A DNA stretch of 64,000 nucleotides from Moringa oleifera (Eukaryota > Streptophyta > Magnoliopsida > Brassicales > Moringaceae), in NCBI GenBank assembly GCA_021397835.1, contig JAJFZO010000113.1:992001-1056000 (forward strand). Direction: 5' to 3'. The position numbers were made by a program, and so were the translations under genes. The notes beneath the pieces were generated by a model. That model had not been told where the DNA came from, did not search any database, and saw only the letters and a program-made list of their open reading frames with translations. This document shows, piece after piece, positions 22,571 through 34,510 of the stretch (position 1 is the first letter of the stretch; every line of letters begins with the position of its first letter).

Positions 22571-23990
22571 GTGGCTTCCAAACCCATCTTTCTGTTCTTG
22601 TTCCTCTTCTTCTTATTCTTTCTCATTTCTAGATATAACAACTCAAACTCACAAGCCTGGATCAGGCAGCTTACTGGTTTTCAGGCGCTGAAATTCCTGT
22701 CTTCGATGTCAACTCTGCTCTTTTCACTCATCTTCTCTGTTCTTTCGCTTACATTATTAACTCATCCACCTACCAGCTTTCCATCAACTTATCCGATGTA
22801 CAATCTTTTTTTGCCTTCACCAGCACTGTCAAAGGCAGAAACCCATCCATTAGGACGCTACTCTTCGGTCTTCGCTTCGATGATGAATCAATCTACTCAC
22901 AGAAAGTCTTTCATTGATTCTTCGATAAAAACAGCCAGGCTTTATGGGTTCCATGGCCTAGACCTCTATGAGGTTGTGCTAAGTTTTTAAACCAACATGA
23001 CAAGATTTGGGTACCTCTTTTGAAGACTAGAGGACTACCATAGCTTCTGAGTCAAAAGATTTCGGCAAGCCGGGGTTGCTTCTGGTGATGACCAGCCATT
23101 AACTGCCGGCTCTGGGCTCTGTCACCTAACCTGTTGACTTTATTAGCAAAAATCTCAATTGGGTACACGTAGCAGCTTAATGATTACTATGTCCCTATGT
23201 TGAAAACCTCATCGATCTTCATTCAGCTTTATACGATACAAGGGAGGGCTAATACAGACCAAGGTATAAGGGAATGGTTAAGCAGAGGATTACCTACTAG
23301 CAAGCTGGTGTTAGGCTTGCCTTTTCATGGCTATGCGTGGACGCTTGCCCACCCTGAGGATGATCGTAAAATCGGAGCACCGGCTTCAAGTCCGGCCATC
23401 AAAAAAGATGGTTCATTGGGTTATAAGCCCATCAAATCATTCATCGAAAACTACGGATATGGGTCTACGATGTTTACAATTTGACTTACGTGGTGAATTT
23501 GTTGGCCAACGGAAAAACTTGGATCAATTTTGACAGCTTGGAGTCCATTAAAGCAAAAGCTTTGTACGCCAAACGAAAGGGGCTGTTTGGGTACTGCACT
23601 TTCCATCTCTTCAACGAAAACTGGGAACTTTCTCGAACAGGTATGATCTTACCCGTTCAAACAGAGATTGTTAAAGAAGATCTTGGTAGAGGAAATAAAG
23701 AGTTTTTTTTTTAGCTATTATAATGATAAAGCATGTAGAAGCTGAAGATAATCTGGTGGGAAGATGCCTGACAGTTCCTCATGAATACATTCTAACATGA
23801 AAGAGGGTAATTTCCACAGCTTTTGGGGAAGATGATGATATGCAGAAAAAGAGAAAGTTGTTATTAATCGTTCTAATTACCATTTCCATGGTAATTCTCT
23901 TACTGGTAGCCTTGGTTTGCTACCTGAAAAGAAGAGCACTCAAGCGGAGAGTTAAACTTTTTTTTTTCCAAGTGTAAGAATCCATGGTTC
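22571..23990 (+). pseudogene. Class V (GH18) chitinase / CHRK1-like receptor, decayed
   Basis: Starts with a signal-peptide-like segment (ASKPIFLFLFLFFLFF) whose start codon is GTG instead of ATG. GH18 class V homology then runs through at least three frames: AYWFSGAEIPVFDVNSALF, HRKSFIDSSIKTARLYGFHG, GIREWLSRGLPTSKLVLGLP, then FHGYAWTLAHPE, GAPASSPAIKKDGSLGYK and WINFDSLESIKAKALYAKRK. Multiple stops and frameshifts break it. The catalytic DGxDxDWE position reads HGLDLYEVV, so the acidic catalytic residues are not preserved. About 180 bp after the GH18 part, 23840-23970 encodes a Lys/Arg-flanked hydrophobic segment (ITISMVILLLVALVCYLKRR), as expected for a membrane-anchored chitinase-related receptor kinase such as tobacco CHRK1. 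No kinase domain follows. Confidence 0.8.
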
Positions 23991-25339
23991 TTGTTGCAAG
24001 AATATTAAAGAAGCAATCGTTATAAATTCTGTCTTGGTTTGATCATAGGGGCCGTTAATACAATCAAGAGAACTCTATTCAAATTAGATATGGAATCATC
24101 AACTGCAGAAAATCTTAATAGCAATGGCCGAGAATATATTGCCTGCTGGGACCAAGACATTGTTGCATTTCATGAGAAAGAAATTTTATGAAATAACAGA
24201 AAAAGATAATTCATATTTCCTCTCTCATTATCAATTCAGCACGAAATTCAAGCTTGTGGATACCATGTGAATCTAGGCTACAACATTCAGATGCCATATA
24301 GGAAATGGATATTCAATAAGACAGCTTCCTGAAGCGGTAGGCTTCACTAAGTGGCCAATTATTATCTCTAATGATTTTGGGTTTTTCTTAATTATTAAGT
24401 TGCTAAAGTTAAATTTGATATTAGTGTCTGTGCTTGGTAACAGCTTGGCAATATTGATATTGCCATTGCCATTGCCATTTGCACTTTCTGCTGGCTGTTA
24501 CCTTTAATTAGGTCAATAAGAAAACTGGAACGCATAAAACTCTCATCGGCATATCCCTTGATCACGCTTAGATATCCAAAAAGCAAGCCATTTTGGTCAC
24601 TCCACATGTGAATCCTTGACAAAAGTTGGCTGCTAGCCCAATTCAGTCCTCATAAATCTTTTGGGCGTAACAATTTGAACACAATAAGCTCATTACGATG
24701 CTCAAAATTTTAAGTTAATAATATACTCATCAATTGTAGCACCAACAGCAATGTAAAAACTCATAGAGGGTAATTACGACCCATTAAGCTTCATTTCAAT
24801 TTTAACACTATTGCTTTTTCTTGTATTCCCTTGTTCTTCTAGTTCTTTTTTATGCATTTTCTCTAAGTTACTCAGGCCAAGTTGCTAGATTGAGGTTATA
24901 CCAACTAAACCAAATACCTTCATTAACTTGGCTATGATATCTCCTTTACTTTTTGGCTGTTAGTATTTTTGCAGCCTATGAAAAAAGCACAACTCAAAAA
25001 GAGAACTCACACTTAGGCATCAAGGCATGCTACTTGAAGCAGCTCACCATCAACCCTTTGTGGCATAGCAAGGCAATGACAGAGGCTCAACATCATTTAA
25101 AGTATATTGTTATAATCTTTAAAAAAAATGATAATAAGATGTGTTATAATATATTAGTGATACAAATTTATTTAATGAATTAAAAATCTTGAAAGAAGTT
25201 TTATAAATAAAAATAAAAACATCATTTAAAGTATTAAATTTTACAAAAATATATTATTTTTCAAATGCATATTATTGACAAAATCTTATTAACAATACTT
25301 GTATTAGTTATATATATATAAATATAATAAACATAAACT
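23991..25339. other. Intergenic downstream of the chitinase pseudogene
   Basis: 24050-24190 could be the decayed linker of the receptor (open in +, unrecognised). The remainder carries no recognised gene. From about 25200 the sequence becomes AT-rich and passes into the telomere-like array. Confidence 0.4.
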
Positions 25340-26744
25340 TTCTCATGTTTTGAACTCTAAACTTTATTTCCTAAAGATTAGATACTAAACCTTAAACCTT
25401 AATCCTAACCTTAAAACCTCAAACTTAAAATCCTAGACCCAAGATTCTATACGCTAAACTTTAAACCCTAAAAACTAAACCCTAATCTTAACCTTCAAAC
25501 CTCAAACTCGAAATCCTAGACCCAAGATCCTATATGCTAAACTTTAAACCGTAAAATCCTAAACCTTAAAAACTAAATCCTAAACCTTATGCCCTAGACA
25601 TTAGATCCTACATCATAAATACTAAACCCTAAACTCAAACCATACACCTTAATTCCTCAACCTTAGACCTTATATTGTATCTTATACCTTAAACGCATAA
25701 CCTTAGATCCTAAAACCTACACCCTGAACCACTACCCTAGACCTTAGACCCTTGAACCCTAAGCCCAACTCTTAATTCTAAAACCCAGGACTTGAAACCT
25801 TTGATTTTGGAGCCTAGAGCCTAGAGCCAAGTTCCTAGATATTGGACCCTAAAACCTTACACTTTAAATACTAGACTTTGAACCTTAAACCTTGAATCTT
25901 AGACCTTAGACCTAAAACTTTGGACCTTAAACCTCGACCTTACACCCTATCCTAAAATACTAAAACTATAAAATGTAAAACTTAAATAAAAGATTCTAGA
26001 CCTTAGGCCTTAGACCCTAGATCCTAGACCTTTGACCCCTTAAACCTTATACGTTAAACTAAAGATCCTAGGCCTTTATATCTTAAAATCTAAAATCTAG
26101 ACTATAGACCTAAGACCCTTGAACATGGATCCCAACACTCTATACCTTAAATACTAAACGTGGACCAATCCTGAACCTTAAACCCTATACCTAAATCCTA
26201 AAACATTCAAACCTTTAAACCCAAAACCTTAGACCTTAGAACCTGCTTTAGACTAAAAAATCTTAGATCTTAAAACCCTAAAACCTTAAAACCTAGATTC
26301 TAAACCCTAAAACCTTGAACTCTATACACTATAACTTAGATCGTGGACCCCAGACCCTAATTCCTAAACCATAGACCTTCGACCTTAAACACTAATTTCG
26401 AAACTTTAAACCCTAATTCTTAAAATCTAAACCCTAAACTCTAGACCTTAGACATATAAATCACAGATCCAAGACCCTTGACCTTAAATCCCAGACACTA
26501 GGACCTAAACCTTAAGCCACAAACCATAGACCTTAGATGTAGACCCTAGACCCAAGATCCCAGACTGTAGATCCTAGATCCTAAACCTTATAGCATAAAT
26601 CATAAACCTTAGACCCTAACCTAGACCCTAAAATCCTTAGACCCTAAAATTCTAGAACTTAAAACCCTAAAACTTTAAAACCTCTATCTTAGACTTAAAC
26701 TTGTGACCTTAGACCTTAGCTCTAGATCCTACACCTTTGACCTT
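25340..26744. repeat. Degenerate telomere-like (CCCTAAA) array, part 1
   Basis: Continuous irregular 6-9-bp units on the + strand built on CCCTAAA and its variants (CCTTAAA, CCCTAGA, CCTTAGA, CCTAGAT). This is the C-rich strand of the plant telomere repeat TTTAGGG, always in the same orientation. Units are rarely perfect and the phase drifts, so it is an old interstitial telomere-like satellite and not a functional telomere. Local duplications are present, e.g. an 83-bp period at about 25431-25555. Confidence 0.85.
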
Positions 26745-27405
26745 AAAACTAAGGGTGTTCGTGATGCAATTTGATTGGTTCATACATTTTTAGCACACAA
26801 ACCATTGATGTAGTTTGTTGATTACTTCAAACCATGCAGTTTGACCTAAACAATATAAATTGCACTAGACCGTGCTATAAAATGCAATACAAGTGCGTTT
26901 TGATTTATTAATGTACTTTCAAAATAAATATCAAACAACATCTATGAATCAAACAAAATTTAAACATCAATTGTAATCAATTTGAAGTTTAAATTTTATC
27001 AATATTTAAGGTTGATTAGACCTAGTTTCTTGCAAATGAAACATAACCCAATAAAGAGAGATAATAAAGATGTGGCAAGTTTAAGAGTTTGTAATTTTTA
27101 TTACGTAACAAATTAGATTTTTTTTTTTTAAAAAAAGAGGTTTTGAATGGAAATTACTTGGACTTGGGCTTTCAAAGAGTGATGGAGAATAAAACAAAAA
27201 AGTTTTTAAACTTTTATTAAATATGGTGTAGTTTGGTTTTAAACCAAACCGTTTATGTTTTTTAAGAAACTAAACCGCACTAATGCGGTTGTATTTTCCT
27301 AAACTGTTTCAAACTATTAATTTATAAAACCACATGGTTTGGTTTGACCAGTTCGGTTTGGATGATTTTTACAGTTTGATAATTTGTTTTCAACATTGCT
27401 ACCTA
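26745..27405. mobile_element. Insertion in the telomere-like array, hAT-like MITE candidate
   Basis: About 660 bp of unrelated sequence interrupts the array, which resumes in the same orientation afterwards. The left edge reads AAGGGTGTTCGTGATGC, resembling the ends of plant non-autonomous hAT-type elements, and the interior has GGTTTGGTTT / AAACCAAACC inverted words (e.g. 27231-27251 and 27330-27360). The right terminal inverted repeat and a target duplication could not be defined, so the class is tentative. Confidence 0.45.
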
Positions 27406-28226
27406 AAACCTTAAAATCTTAAATCCTAGATCCTAGATCCTAGACCCTAAAACCCTAGACTCTCAATCTTAGACCCCTAAAACCCTAGATCCTCGATTTT
27501 AGACCCTAAAACCATAGATCTTAAACCTAAATTCCTAAAACTTTAAAACACCAAACCCTAAAGCCAAAAACCTCAGACCTTAAAACCCTAGATCCTAATA
27601 TCCTATATCTTAGAACTTAGATCTTAGACCTTGGACTTTGGACCTTGGACTTAAAACCCAAGACCTTAGCACCGTAGATACTCGACCCTAGACCCTTGTA
27701 CTCTAGATCGTAAACTCTAAACCATAGACACTAGACCTTACACCCTACCTTAAAACCCTACAACTTTAAAATCTAGACCTTAGACCTTAAACCCTGGATC
27801 CTTGAACTTGGATGTTAGACCATAGACCCTCCTTGAGTTTGTAAACCTTACATTAAAACCCTTGAACCTTTAAACCTAAAATCAAGACCAAAAATCTTAA
27901 ACCTTAAACGTTAGACCATAAACCCTAAGCCATAAACCCTAAACCATAAACCTTAGGCGCTAGATCTTAGGCCCTAGACCCTAAATTGTAGATGATAAAC
28001 CATAGACCCTAGACTCTACACTTTAGGTCTTAGACCCTAAACCCTAAAATCTGAAAACTTTGAACCCTAAAACCTTATATCCTAAACACTAGACCTTTAG
28101 ACTTTTAAACCTAAGACACCCTATACCCTTCTTTTTGGACCTTATATCTTGAACCTTGGACCTTAAAACCCTAGTCTTTGGACCCTAATCCTCCTAAATT
28201 CCTAAACTCTAGATACTAGACCTTAG

Positions 28227-28526
28227 ACTCTAAAATCTTGAAACTTAGATGCTTGACCTTGAAACCATGAAATCCTATATCATAAAACCTAAAACCTAGA
28301 AACCTAGAAACCTAGAAACCTAAGAACCTAAACTTTAAACCCTTATTCTGGACACTAGAGCCTAAACTCCTATATGTTAGACTCTAAAATCCTGAAACTT
28401 AGATGCTTGACCTTGAAACCATGAAATCCTATATCCTAAAACCTAAAACCTAGAAACCTTAAAACCTAAGAACCTAAACTTTAAACCCTTATTCTGGACA
28501 CTAGAGCCTAAACTCCTATATGTTCG
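28227..28526. repeat. About 150-bp tandem duplication inside the telomere-like array
   Basis: The block starting ACTCTAAAAT at 28227 is repeated at 28381 and its start recurs at 28527 (periods 154 and 146). Both copies share AAACTTAGATGCTTGACC and CTTATTCTGGACACTAGAGC. The copies are far more alike than neighbouring telomere-like units, so the duplication happened after most of the decay. Confidence 0.8.
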
Positions 28527-29446
28527 ACTCTAAACCCCAAAATCTAGACCCTAGATCCTAAACTCTATAACCTACAAACATGAAAACTCTAAGACCCTAG
28601 ACACTAAACCTTAAAACTCAAGACCCTAGATCTTAAAATCTAGACCTTAGACCCCTAAACCTAAGACCAAAGACTCTAGACCCTATACCATTAAACCCCA
28701 AACTCAAGACCCAGACTCGAGATCCAAAACTCTTATACTTCAAACCCTAAATAGTGGACCTTAGACTCTAGACCCTAAATCCTAAACTAAGTACATAGAC
28801 CGTAAACCTTGAACCCTAGACCCATATAATTCCAAAAGCCTAAATCCTAAAACCTTAATCCGTAACCCTAACCTTAAAACCTTACCTTCCATATACCCTA
28901 ATCCCAAAAACCTAAGACCCTAAATCCAAAATCTTAAACCTAAGAAATTATAATGTTATACCCTAGACCGTACATAAACCTTAGGCCTTAGATCTAAAAT
29001 TCTCAACCCGAGACCCTAGATTATACCCTATACCTTAGAACCTACACCCTAAACCTTTAAACCTTAAACCCTTAAGCCCTACACTTTTAAACCCTAAAAC
29101 CTTAACTTTACACTTTGGACCCTAGACCTTAAATTCTAATTCTTAGACCTTAAACCCATAAAACAGTAAAACCTAAAATTTAGACCTTAGCTCCACAACC
29201 CCAAATCTTGAACCTTAAAACCTTACACCTTCAGCATAAGACCCTAGACTCTAAACCTTAAACCCAAGACCTTAGAACCCTTAACCTTAAGGTCAAAACT
29301 CTAGACCCTAGACCTTATAACTTACAACCCTAAACCTAGATCCTAAGACCTTGAAACCATAAAACCCTAAAATCCAAAAACAGTAGACCCCATACCTTAA
29401 TGTCGAAAACCTTAGACCCTGATCTTTAAATCCTAAACCCCAAACC

Positions 29447-29575
29447 CTAGATCCTAGACCTAAACCATGCACTCTAGATCCTAGACCAAAGACTTTACAC
29501 CCTGAATCCTAGATCCTAGACCTAAACCATGCACTCCAGATCCTAGACCAAAGACTTTACACCCTAAATCCTAGA
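29447..29575. repeat. 62-bp tandem duplication inside the telomere-like array
   Basis: CTAGATCCTAGACCTAAACC at 29447 recurs at 29509, with both copies continuing ATGCACTC...AGACCAAAGACTTTACACCC almost unchanged. Confidence 0.8.
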
Positions 29576-32500
29576 TCTTAGATCCTAAAACACTTGATAC
29601 TAAACTGTAGACCTTTGACCCTAAACCTAGACCGTAGATTGTGGACCTTAATTTATAAACTTTAGAACCCTAGACCCAAGATTCTAAACCGTACATCCTA
29701 CCTTAAAACTTAAGAATCTAAACTCTACACCCTACTTTAAACCCGAGATTCTTAAAACCTACAACCTAGACTTAAGAACTTAGACCTTATGCCTTGAACT
29801 ATAGACCTTAGACTTTTGACCCTACACCCTACCCTAACTAGAATCCTAAAACCTAAAACCCCAAACTCCTATACCTTAAACCCTAGGCTCTAGACCCAGG
29901 ACCTCAGACCCTAGACCTTAGACCCTACACCCTAGTTCCTAGATCTTAAATCCTAGACCACAAACCCTAGACCTTAGACTTTAGACCCAAGGCCCTTAAA
30001 TCCCTTCAAAACTAGACATTAAACCCTAGATCTTGGACCTTAAAACCTAAACCTGGACCATACACCCAAGACCTTAGATCATGGATCCTAAAACCCCATC
30101 CCTGGACCTGAAACCTTAAACCCTAGAATCCTCAACCCTAAACGTTAGACCTAGATCCTAAAACACAAAAACCCTTGAGACCTTAGATCCTAAAATCCTA
30201 AAACCTTAGAAGCTTAAAACTTATATTCTGAAACCTAAATCTTAAACCCTAAATCTTAAGCCTTAAATTCTAAACATCAAAACTTAAACCTTAGATCTTG
30301 GACCCTAACCCTAGACGCTAGACCTTAAACTCTAATTCCTAGACCATAAATATTAGACCCTAGAGACCCTAAACTCTAGATCCCAAACCTCAGACCTTAA
30401 ACATTAGACCCTTAAACCATAAACCCAAAACCCTTGACCTTAGATCCGAAGCCCTTGACACTTGACCATTAACCTTAAGCCCTTGATTCTATACCCTATA
30501 CCTTTATACCTTAAATCCTAGATTCTAGATCCTAGATCTTAGATCATGAATCCTAAACTATAAACCCTAAACTCTAACCCTAACACTAAAACATTACTCT
30601 AAACCCTACACCATAAAGCCAAGATTTTAAACCTTCATTCCTAAAGCCACCCTAGACTTTAACCTTAAAACCCATCCCTAAGCCTTAGACCTTAAACCTT
30701 AAAATCCAAGACCTTAACCCCTAAAACATAGACCCTTGATCCTCAACCTTAGACCTTAAAACTCTAGAACCCTAAAACCTAGATCTTTGACCTTAAACTC
30801 TAGGCTTTAAACCTTAAACCCTTGACCTTTTACCCTTGATCTAAGACCCTAAACGGTAGACCCATAAAATCCTAAAACCTTAAACCTTAAAACCTTAGAA
30901 CTCTAAAACACTAGACCTTATAGCTAAAAACCCTGGACCTTGAAACCTTAGATTCTAAAGCCATAGACCTTGAATCCTAGACCTTGGACTATGGATCCTA
31001 AACTCAAGACCTAAACCTTAAACCGTAAATCTTAGATCATAGATCCTAGACATTAGACTCTAAAACACTTGACATTTGACACTAAATCCTAGACCCTAAA
31101 CCCAAGACTCTAGAGCCTAAAACTCTTATACTTTAGACCTTAAACTCTTATACTCTAGACTCTACACCTTCACCTAAAACCATAAAACTCTAAAACCTAA
31201 AACCAAGATCCTAGACCCTAAAACCTAGATCCAAGATCTAGAACCATAAACTAAAACCCTAAACTTTTAGACTCTAAACCTTGGACGTTACCCTAAAACT
31301 CTAGAGCCCTAAAACCTAAACCTAAGATCCTAGGTCTTTGCCCATAGTCAGTAGACTACAGATCTTAGACATGCTAGACCTTAAAACCCTAAAACCTAAA
31401 ACCTGGACCATAGACCCAAGACGTTAAACCTTGGACCTTAAAACACTAGACTATCAACACTAGAATCCTGAACCCTAAACCTAGATCTTAAAGCATTGAA
31501 ACCTTTAAACCCCAAAACCTTAGAACCTAGACTCCAGAACCTAAACCTTTAATTCAAAATTCTTATATCCTAAAACCCTAGAACACTAGGACCTAAACCC
31601 TAGACCTTTGACATAAAACTCTAGACCTTAGATCTTAGATCCTAAACCTTAGAGCTTGAATAATAGACCCTATGCCCTAGACACTAAAGCCTAGATCTTG
31701 GACCTTAGACCATAATTCTTAAACAATAGACTCATAGACCCTATACCTTAATTTTTAAACCCTAGATCTTGGATCATAAACCTTAGACATTAGATCCTAG
31801 ACCCTAAACCCTTAAATCATAGACTTAAGACCCTAGACCTTGACATTAAACCCTAAATTCTAAATCTAAACCCTAGATCTGAAATCTTAGATATGAAATC
31901 CTAAACTCTAGACCCTAAACCTTAAATCCTAACCTTATAACCCTAATCGAAACTTGAAATCCTAAATCCCAGACCTTAAACCGTAGACCCTAACCCTAAA
32001 ACCCTACCTTGGATCCTTGACACTAAAATCCAAGACCCTAACCTAAAAGCTTACCTTTAAAACCTAAACTTAGAACCTCAAAGACTAAAACCTAAAACCG
32101 CAAAACCCTAAAACCTAGAACGTAGATCCTAGACCCTAGACCCTAGACTTTAAACCGTATACACAAAAAACCTAAAACTCTAAAACCCTAAAACTTTAAA
32201 GCCTAATAACCCTAGAACCTTAAACCCTGGACCCTAAATGCTTGATCCTAAACCCTCGACTTAGAACCTAGACCCAAAAACCCTAAAAATCTATACTTTA
32301 GGTACTATACCTTAAAACATAAGACCTTAAACCTTAGAACCAAAAATTTCTAAAAACCTAAAACTCAAACCTTCGATCCTAGACCTTAAAACCTTGAACT
32401 CTAGAACCTTACAACCCTAAAACCCTAGACCTAGACCCTCGACCTAAAATTGTAGACTTAAACCCTAAAATCGTAAACCTTAAACCCTCGATCCTCAACG

Positions 32501-33264
32501 CTTGACCCTAGAAGTTAAACTCAAAAACCTTGAAAACTTATACTCTAGGTCCTATATCTTAAAACAAAACCCTAAATCTTAAAACTCTAAAACCTAAAAC
32601 TCAAACCTTAGATCCTAAACCTTAAAACCTTGGACTTTAGACCCTAGAACCTAAAACTTCAAAACCTAAAACCATAGACCTAGACCCGACATTAAAATTG
32701 TAGACCTAAACCCTAAAATCATAGACCCTAAACCCTAAAATTGTAGACTTATACACTAAAACCCTAAAATTATAGACCTAGATCCTAAAGTCATAAACCT
32801 AAAGCTTAGAGCTGAGACTATAAAACTTTCGACCCTAAAACATAAAACCTAGACCCTAAGCCATAAACTTTTGACCCTAAAGCTTAAACCTTGGACCTTG
32901 TACTTTGGATCCTAAACCCTTGTTCTTGGACCCTAAACCTAAAATCGTAACACTAAGATCCTTCCTCTAAAACATAAACCCTAGACTTTAAAACCTACAA
33001 AGCCTTAGACCTTAGACTCAAGGCCCTAGACCAAAAAATCTAGACCTTAAATCTTAGAACCTAGACCTTAAACTTTAGGTCTTAGATCCCTTACGCTAGA
33101 CTCTAGGTGCTAAAGCCAAATCCCCAAACCTTAGACCATAAAACCTCTAACCCTAAACCTTGAAACTAGACCCAAAACCTAAACCCTTAACCTTAGATCC
33201 TAAAACTTAAATCCTTGACCATAGTTCCCTAAATCTAAAACCTAAACCTAAACCTTAAACCGTA

Positions 33265-33680
33265 GATAATAATACAAAAGAATCACAAAGATAGATAAGA
33301 AAAAATAAACTACTAAATTAAATATAATCGAAAAAATAAAAAAAATATGCTAGAAGAGATATCATAAAATAAGAACAAACAAAAAAAAAAGCTATGCACA
33401 AGAACCCAATATATATATATATATATACAAAAACAAAAAAAAACAAAAGAAAAGAAAACATGACAACAAAGAACATACAATGACCCCAGATCCTAAAACC
33501 TTAACCCTCAACTCTTGTCCCTAGACCTAAATCCTGGACCTTAAACCCTAGACAATAATATAAAAGAACAACAAAAACAGATAAGAAAATTATAAACTAC
33601 TGAATTAGAGATAATCTAAAAAATAAAGAAAATATACTAAAAAAGAGATCATAAAAAAGAAAGACAAGCCTAAGAAAAAA
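33265..33680. repeat. Array edge: 286-bp duplication of an A-rich tail
   Basis: The telomere-like units end at 33264 and an A-rich block begins (GATAATAATACAAAAGAA). After 33484-33550, where telomere-like units return, the block repeats from 33551 (GACAATAATATAAAAGAA). Both copies share AAACTACT and ATAAAGAAAATAT-like words. A short (AT)n tract lies at 33411-33427. Confidence 0.65.
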
Positions 33681-34510
33681 ATAGCATTAAAAATTACAAA
33701 AATGAAAAATAAAAACAAGAAACGAACAAGACAACAAGGAACATAAACAAGAACACATAGCAAAGAAGAAACAAAATATTAAAAAAATTTAACAATACAA
33801 AAGAAAAAAGAGAAATAAACAAAAATATAAAACTAGTATAAAAATAGAAAATAAGACTTAAGCAAAAAAGTAAAGTAAAAATAGTATAAAGATCATGCGT
33901 GAAAGAATAAAAAATAATAAATACAAAGACAATACAAAAAATAAGCACAAAAAAAAAAAACTAAGAACAAGCACAAAAGTAGAAAAGATAGAATAGAAAA
34001 TAAGTTTAAGAACTGAGTATAAAACAAAATACAAAAGAAGCAAGCAAAAGAACAAAGGATAAACCGAACAACAATAGCAACATCATAGAACAAACACAAA
34101 AGAATGAACAGAAAAACTTAAAACAAATAAAAACAAAATAATAGCAAACAAGCATTAAAACAAAGAAGAAATAGTAGAAAAGTGTAAGACCAAAAAAGAC
34201 GGGAAGAATAGCATAAGCATAACAACAAAGAAAAAAATACAAAAACAACAAACAAGCAAAAAAAAACTAAAACAAAACACTAACTACAAAAACACAAAAC
34301 TAATATAGAATAAACATAAAAGAAATAAAACAAAGACAGACACAAAAGTGAAGAACAAAGAACAAGCATAAAAATAAAATAAGAGATAACAAATGTAAAG
34401 AAATATAAAACAAAAAACTAAGCTCACAACACAAAATAATGAATAGGCCAAAATGTAAGTAAAAGCACAACTATAACAACAATAGGCAAAACACAAAATA
34501 ACATAATAGA
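33681..34510. repeat. A/C-skewed low-complexity DNA
   Basis: The + strand is built almost entirely from AAC, AAA, ACA and AAG words, with very little T. The many minus-strand open frames here give Phe/Leu/Tyr/Cys-only peptides and are artefacts of the skew. Confidence 0.6.

Larger units (their letters stand above)
27406..33264. repeat. Degenerate telomere-like (CCCTAAA) array, part 2
   Basis: A further 5.9 kb of the same array, same orientation. Perfect CCCTAAACCCTAAA dimers survive in a few places (about 28034 and 32726); elsewhere units are diverged to CCTAGAC, CTTAGAC, CCTTGAC and similar. There are no open frames of note. It contains higher-order local duplications listed separately. Confidence 0.85.

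Noticed and set aside
25340..33264. CRISPR-like or short-spacer repeat array
   Set aside because: Units are contiguous telomere-like heptamers without spacers in a plant nuclear context.
33694..34496. Run of five minus-strand open frames giving Phe/Leu/Tyr/Cys-rich 'membrane proteins'
   Set aside because: Pure consequence of the A/C-skewed + strand; no start context, domains or codon structure, and the frames overlap one another.
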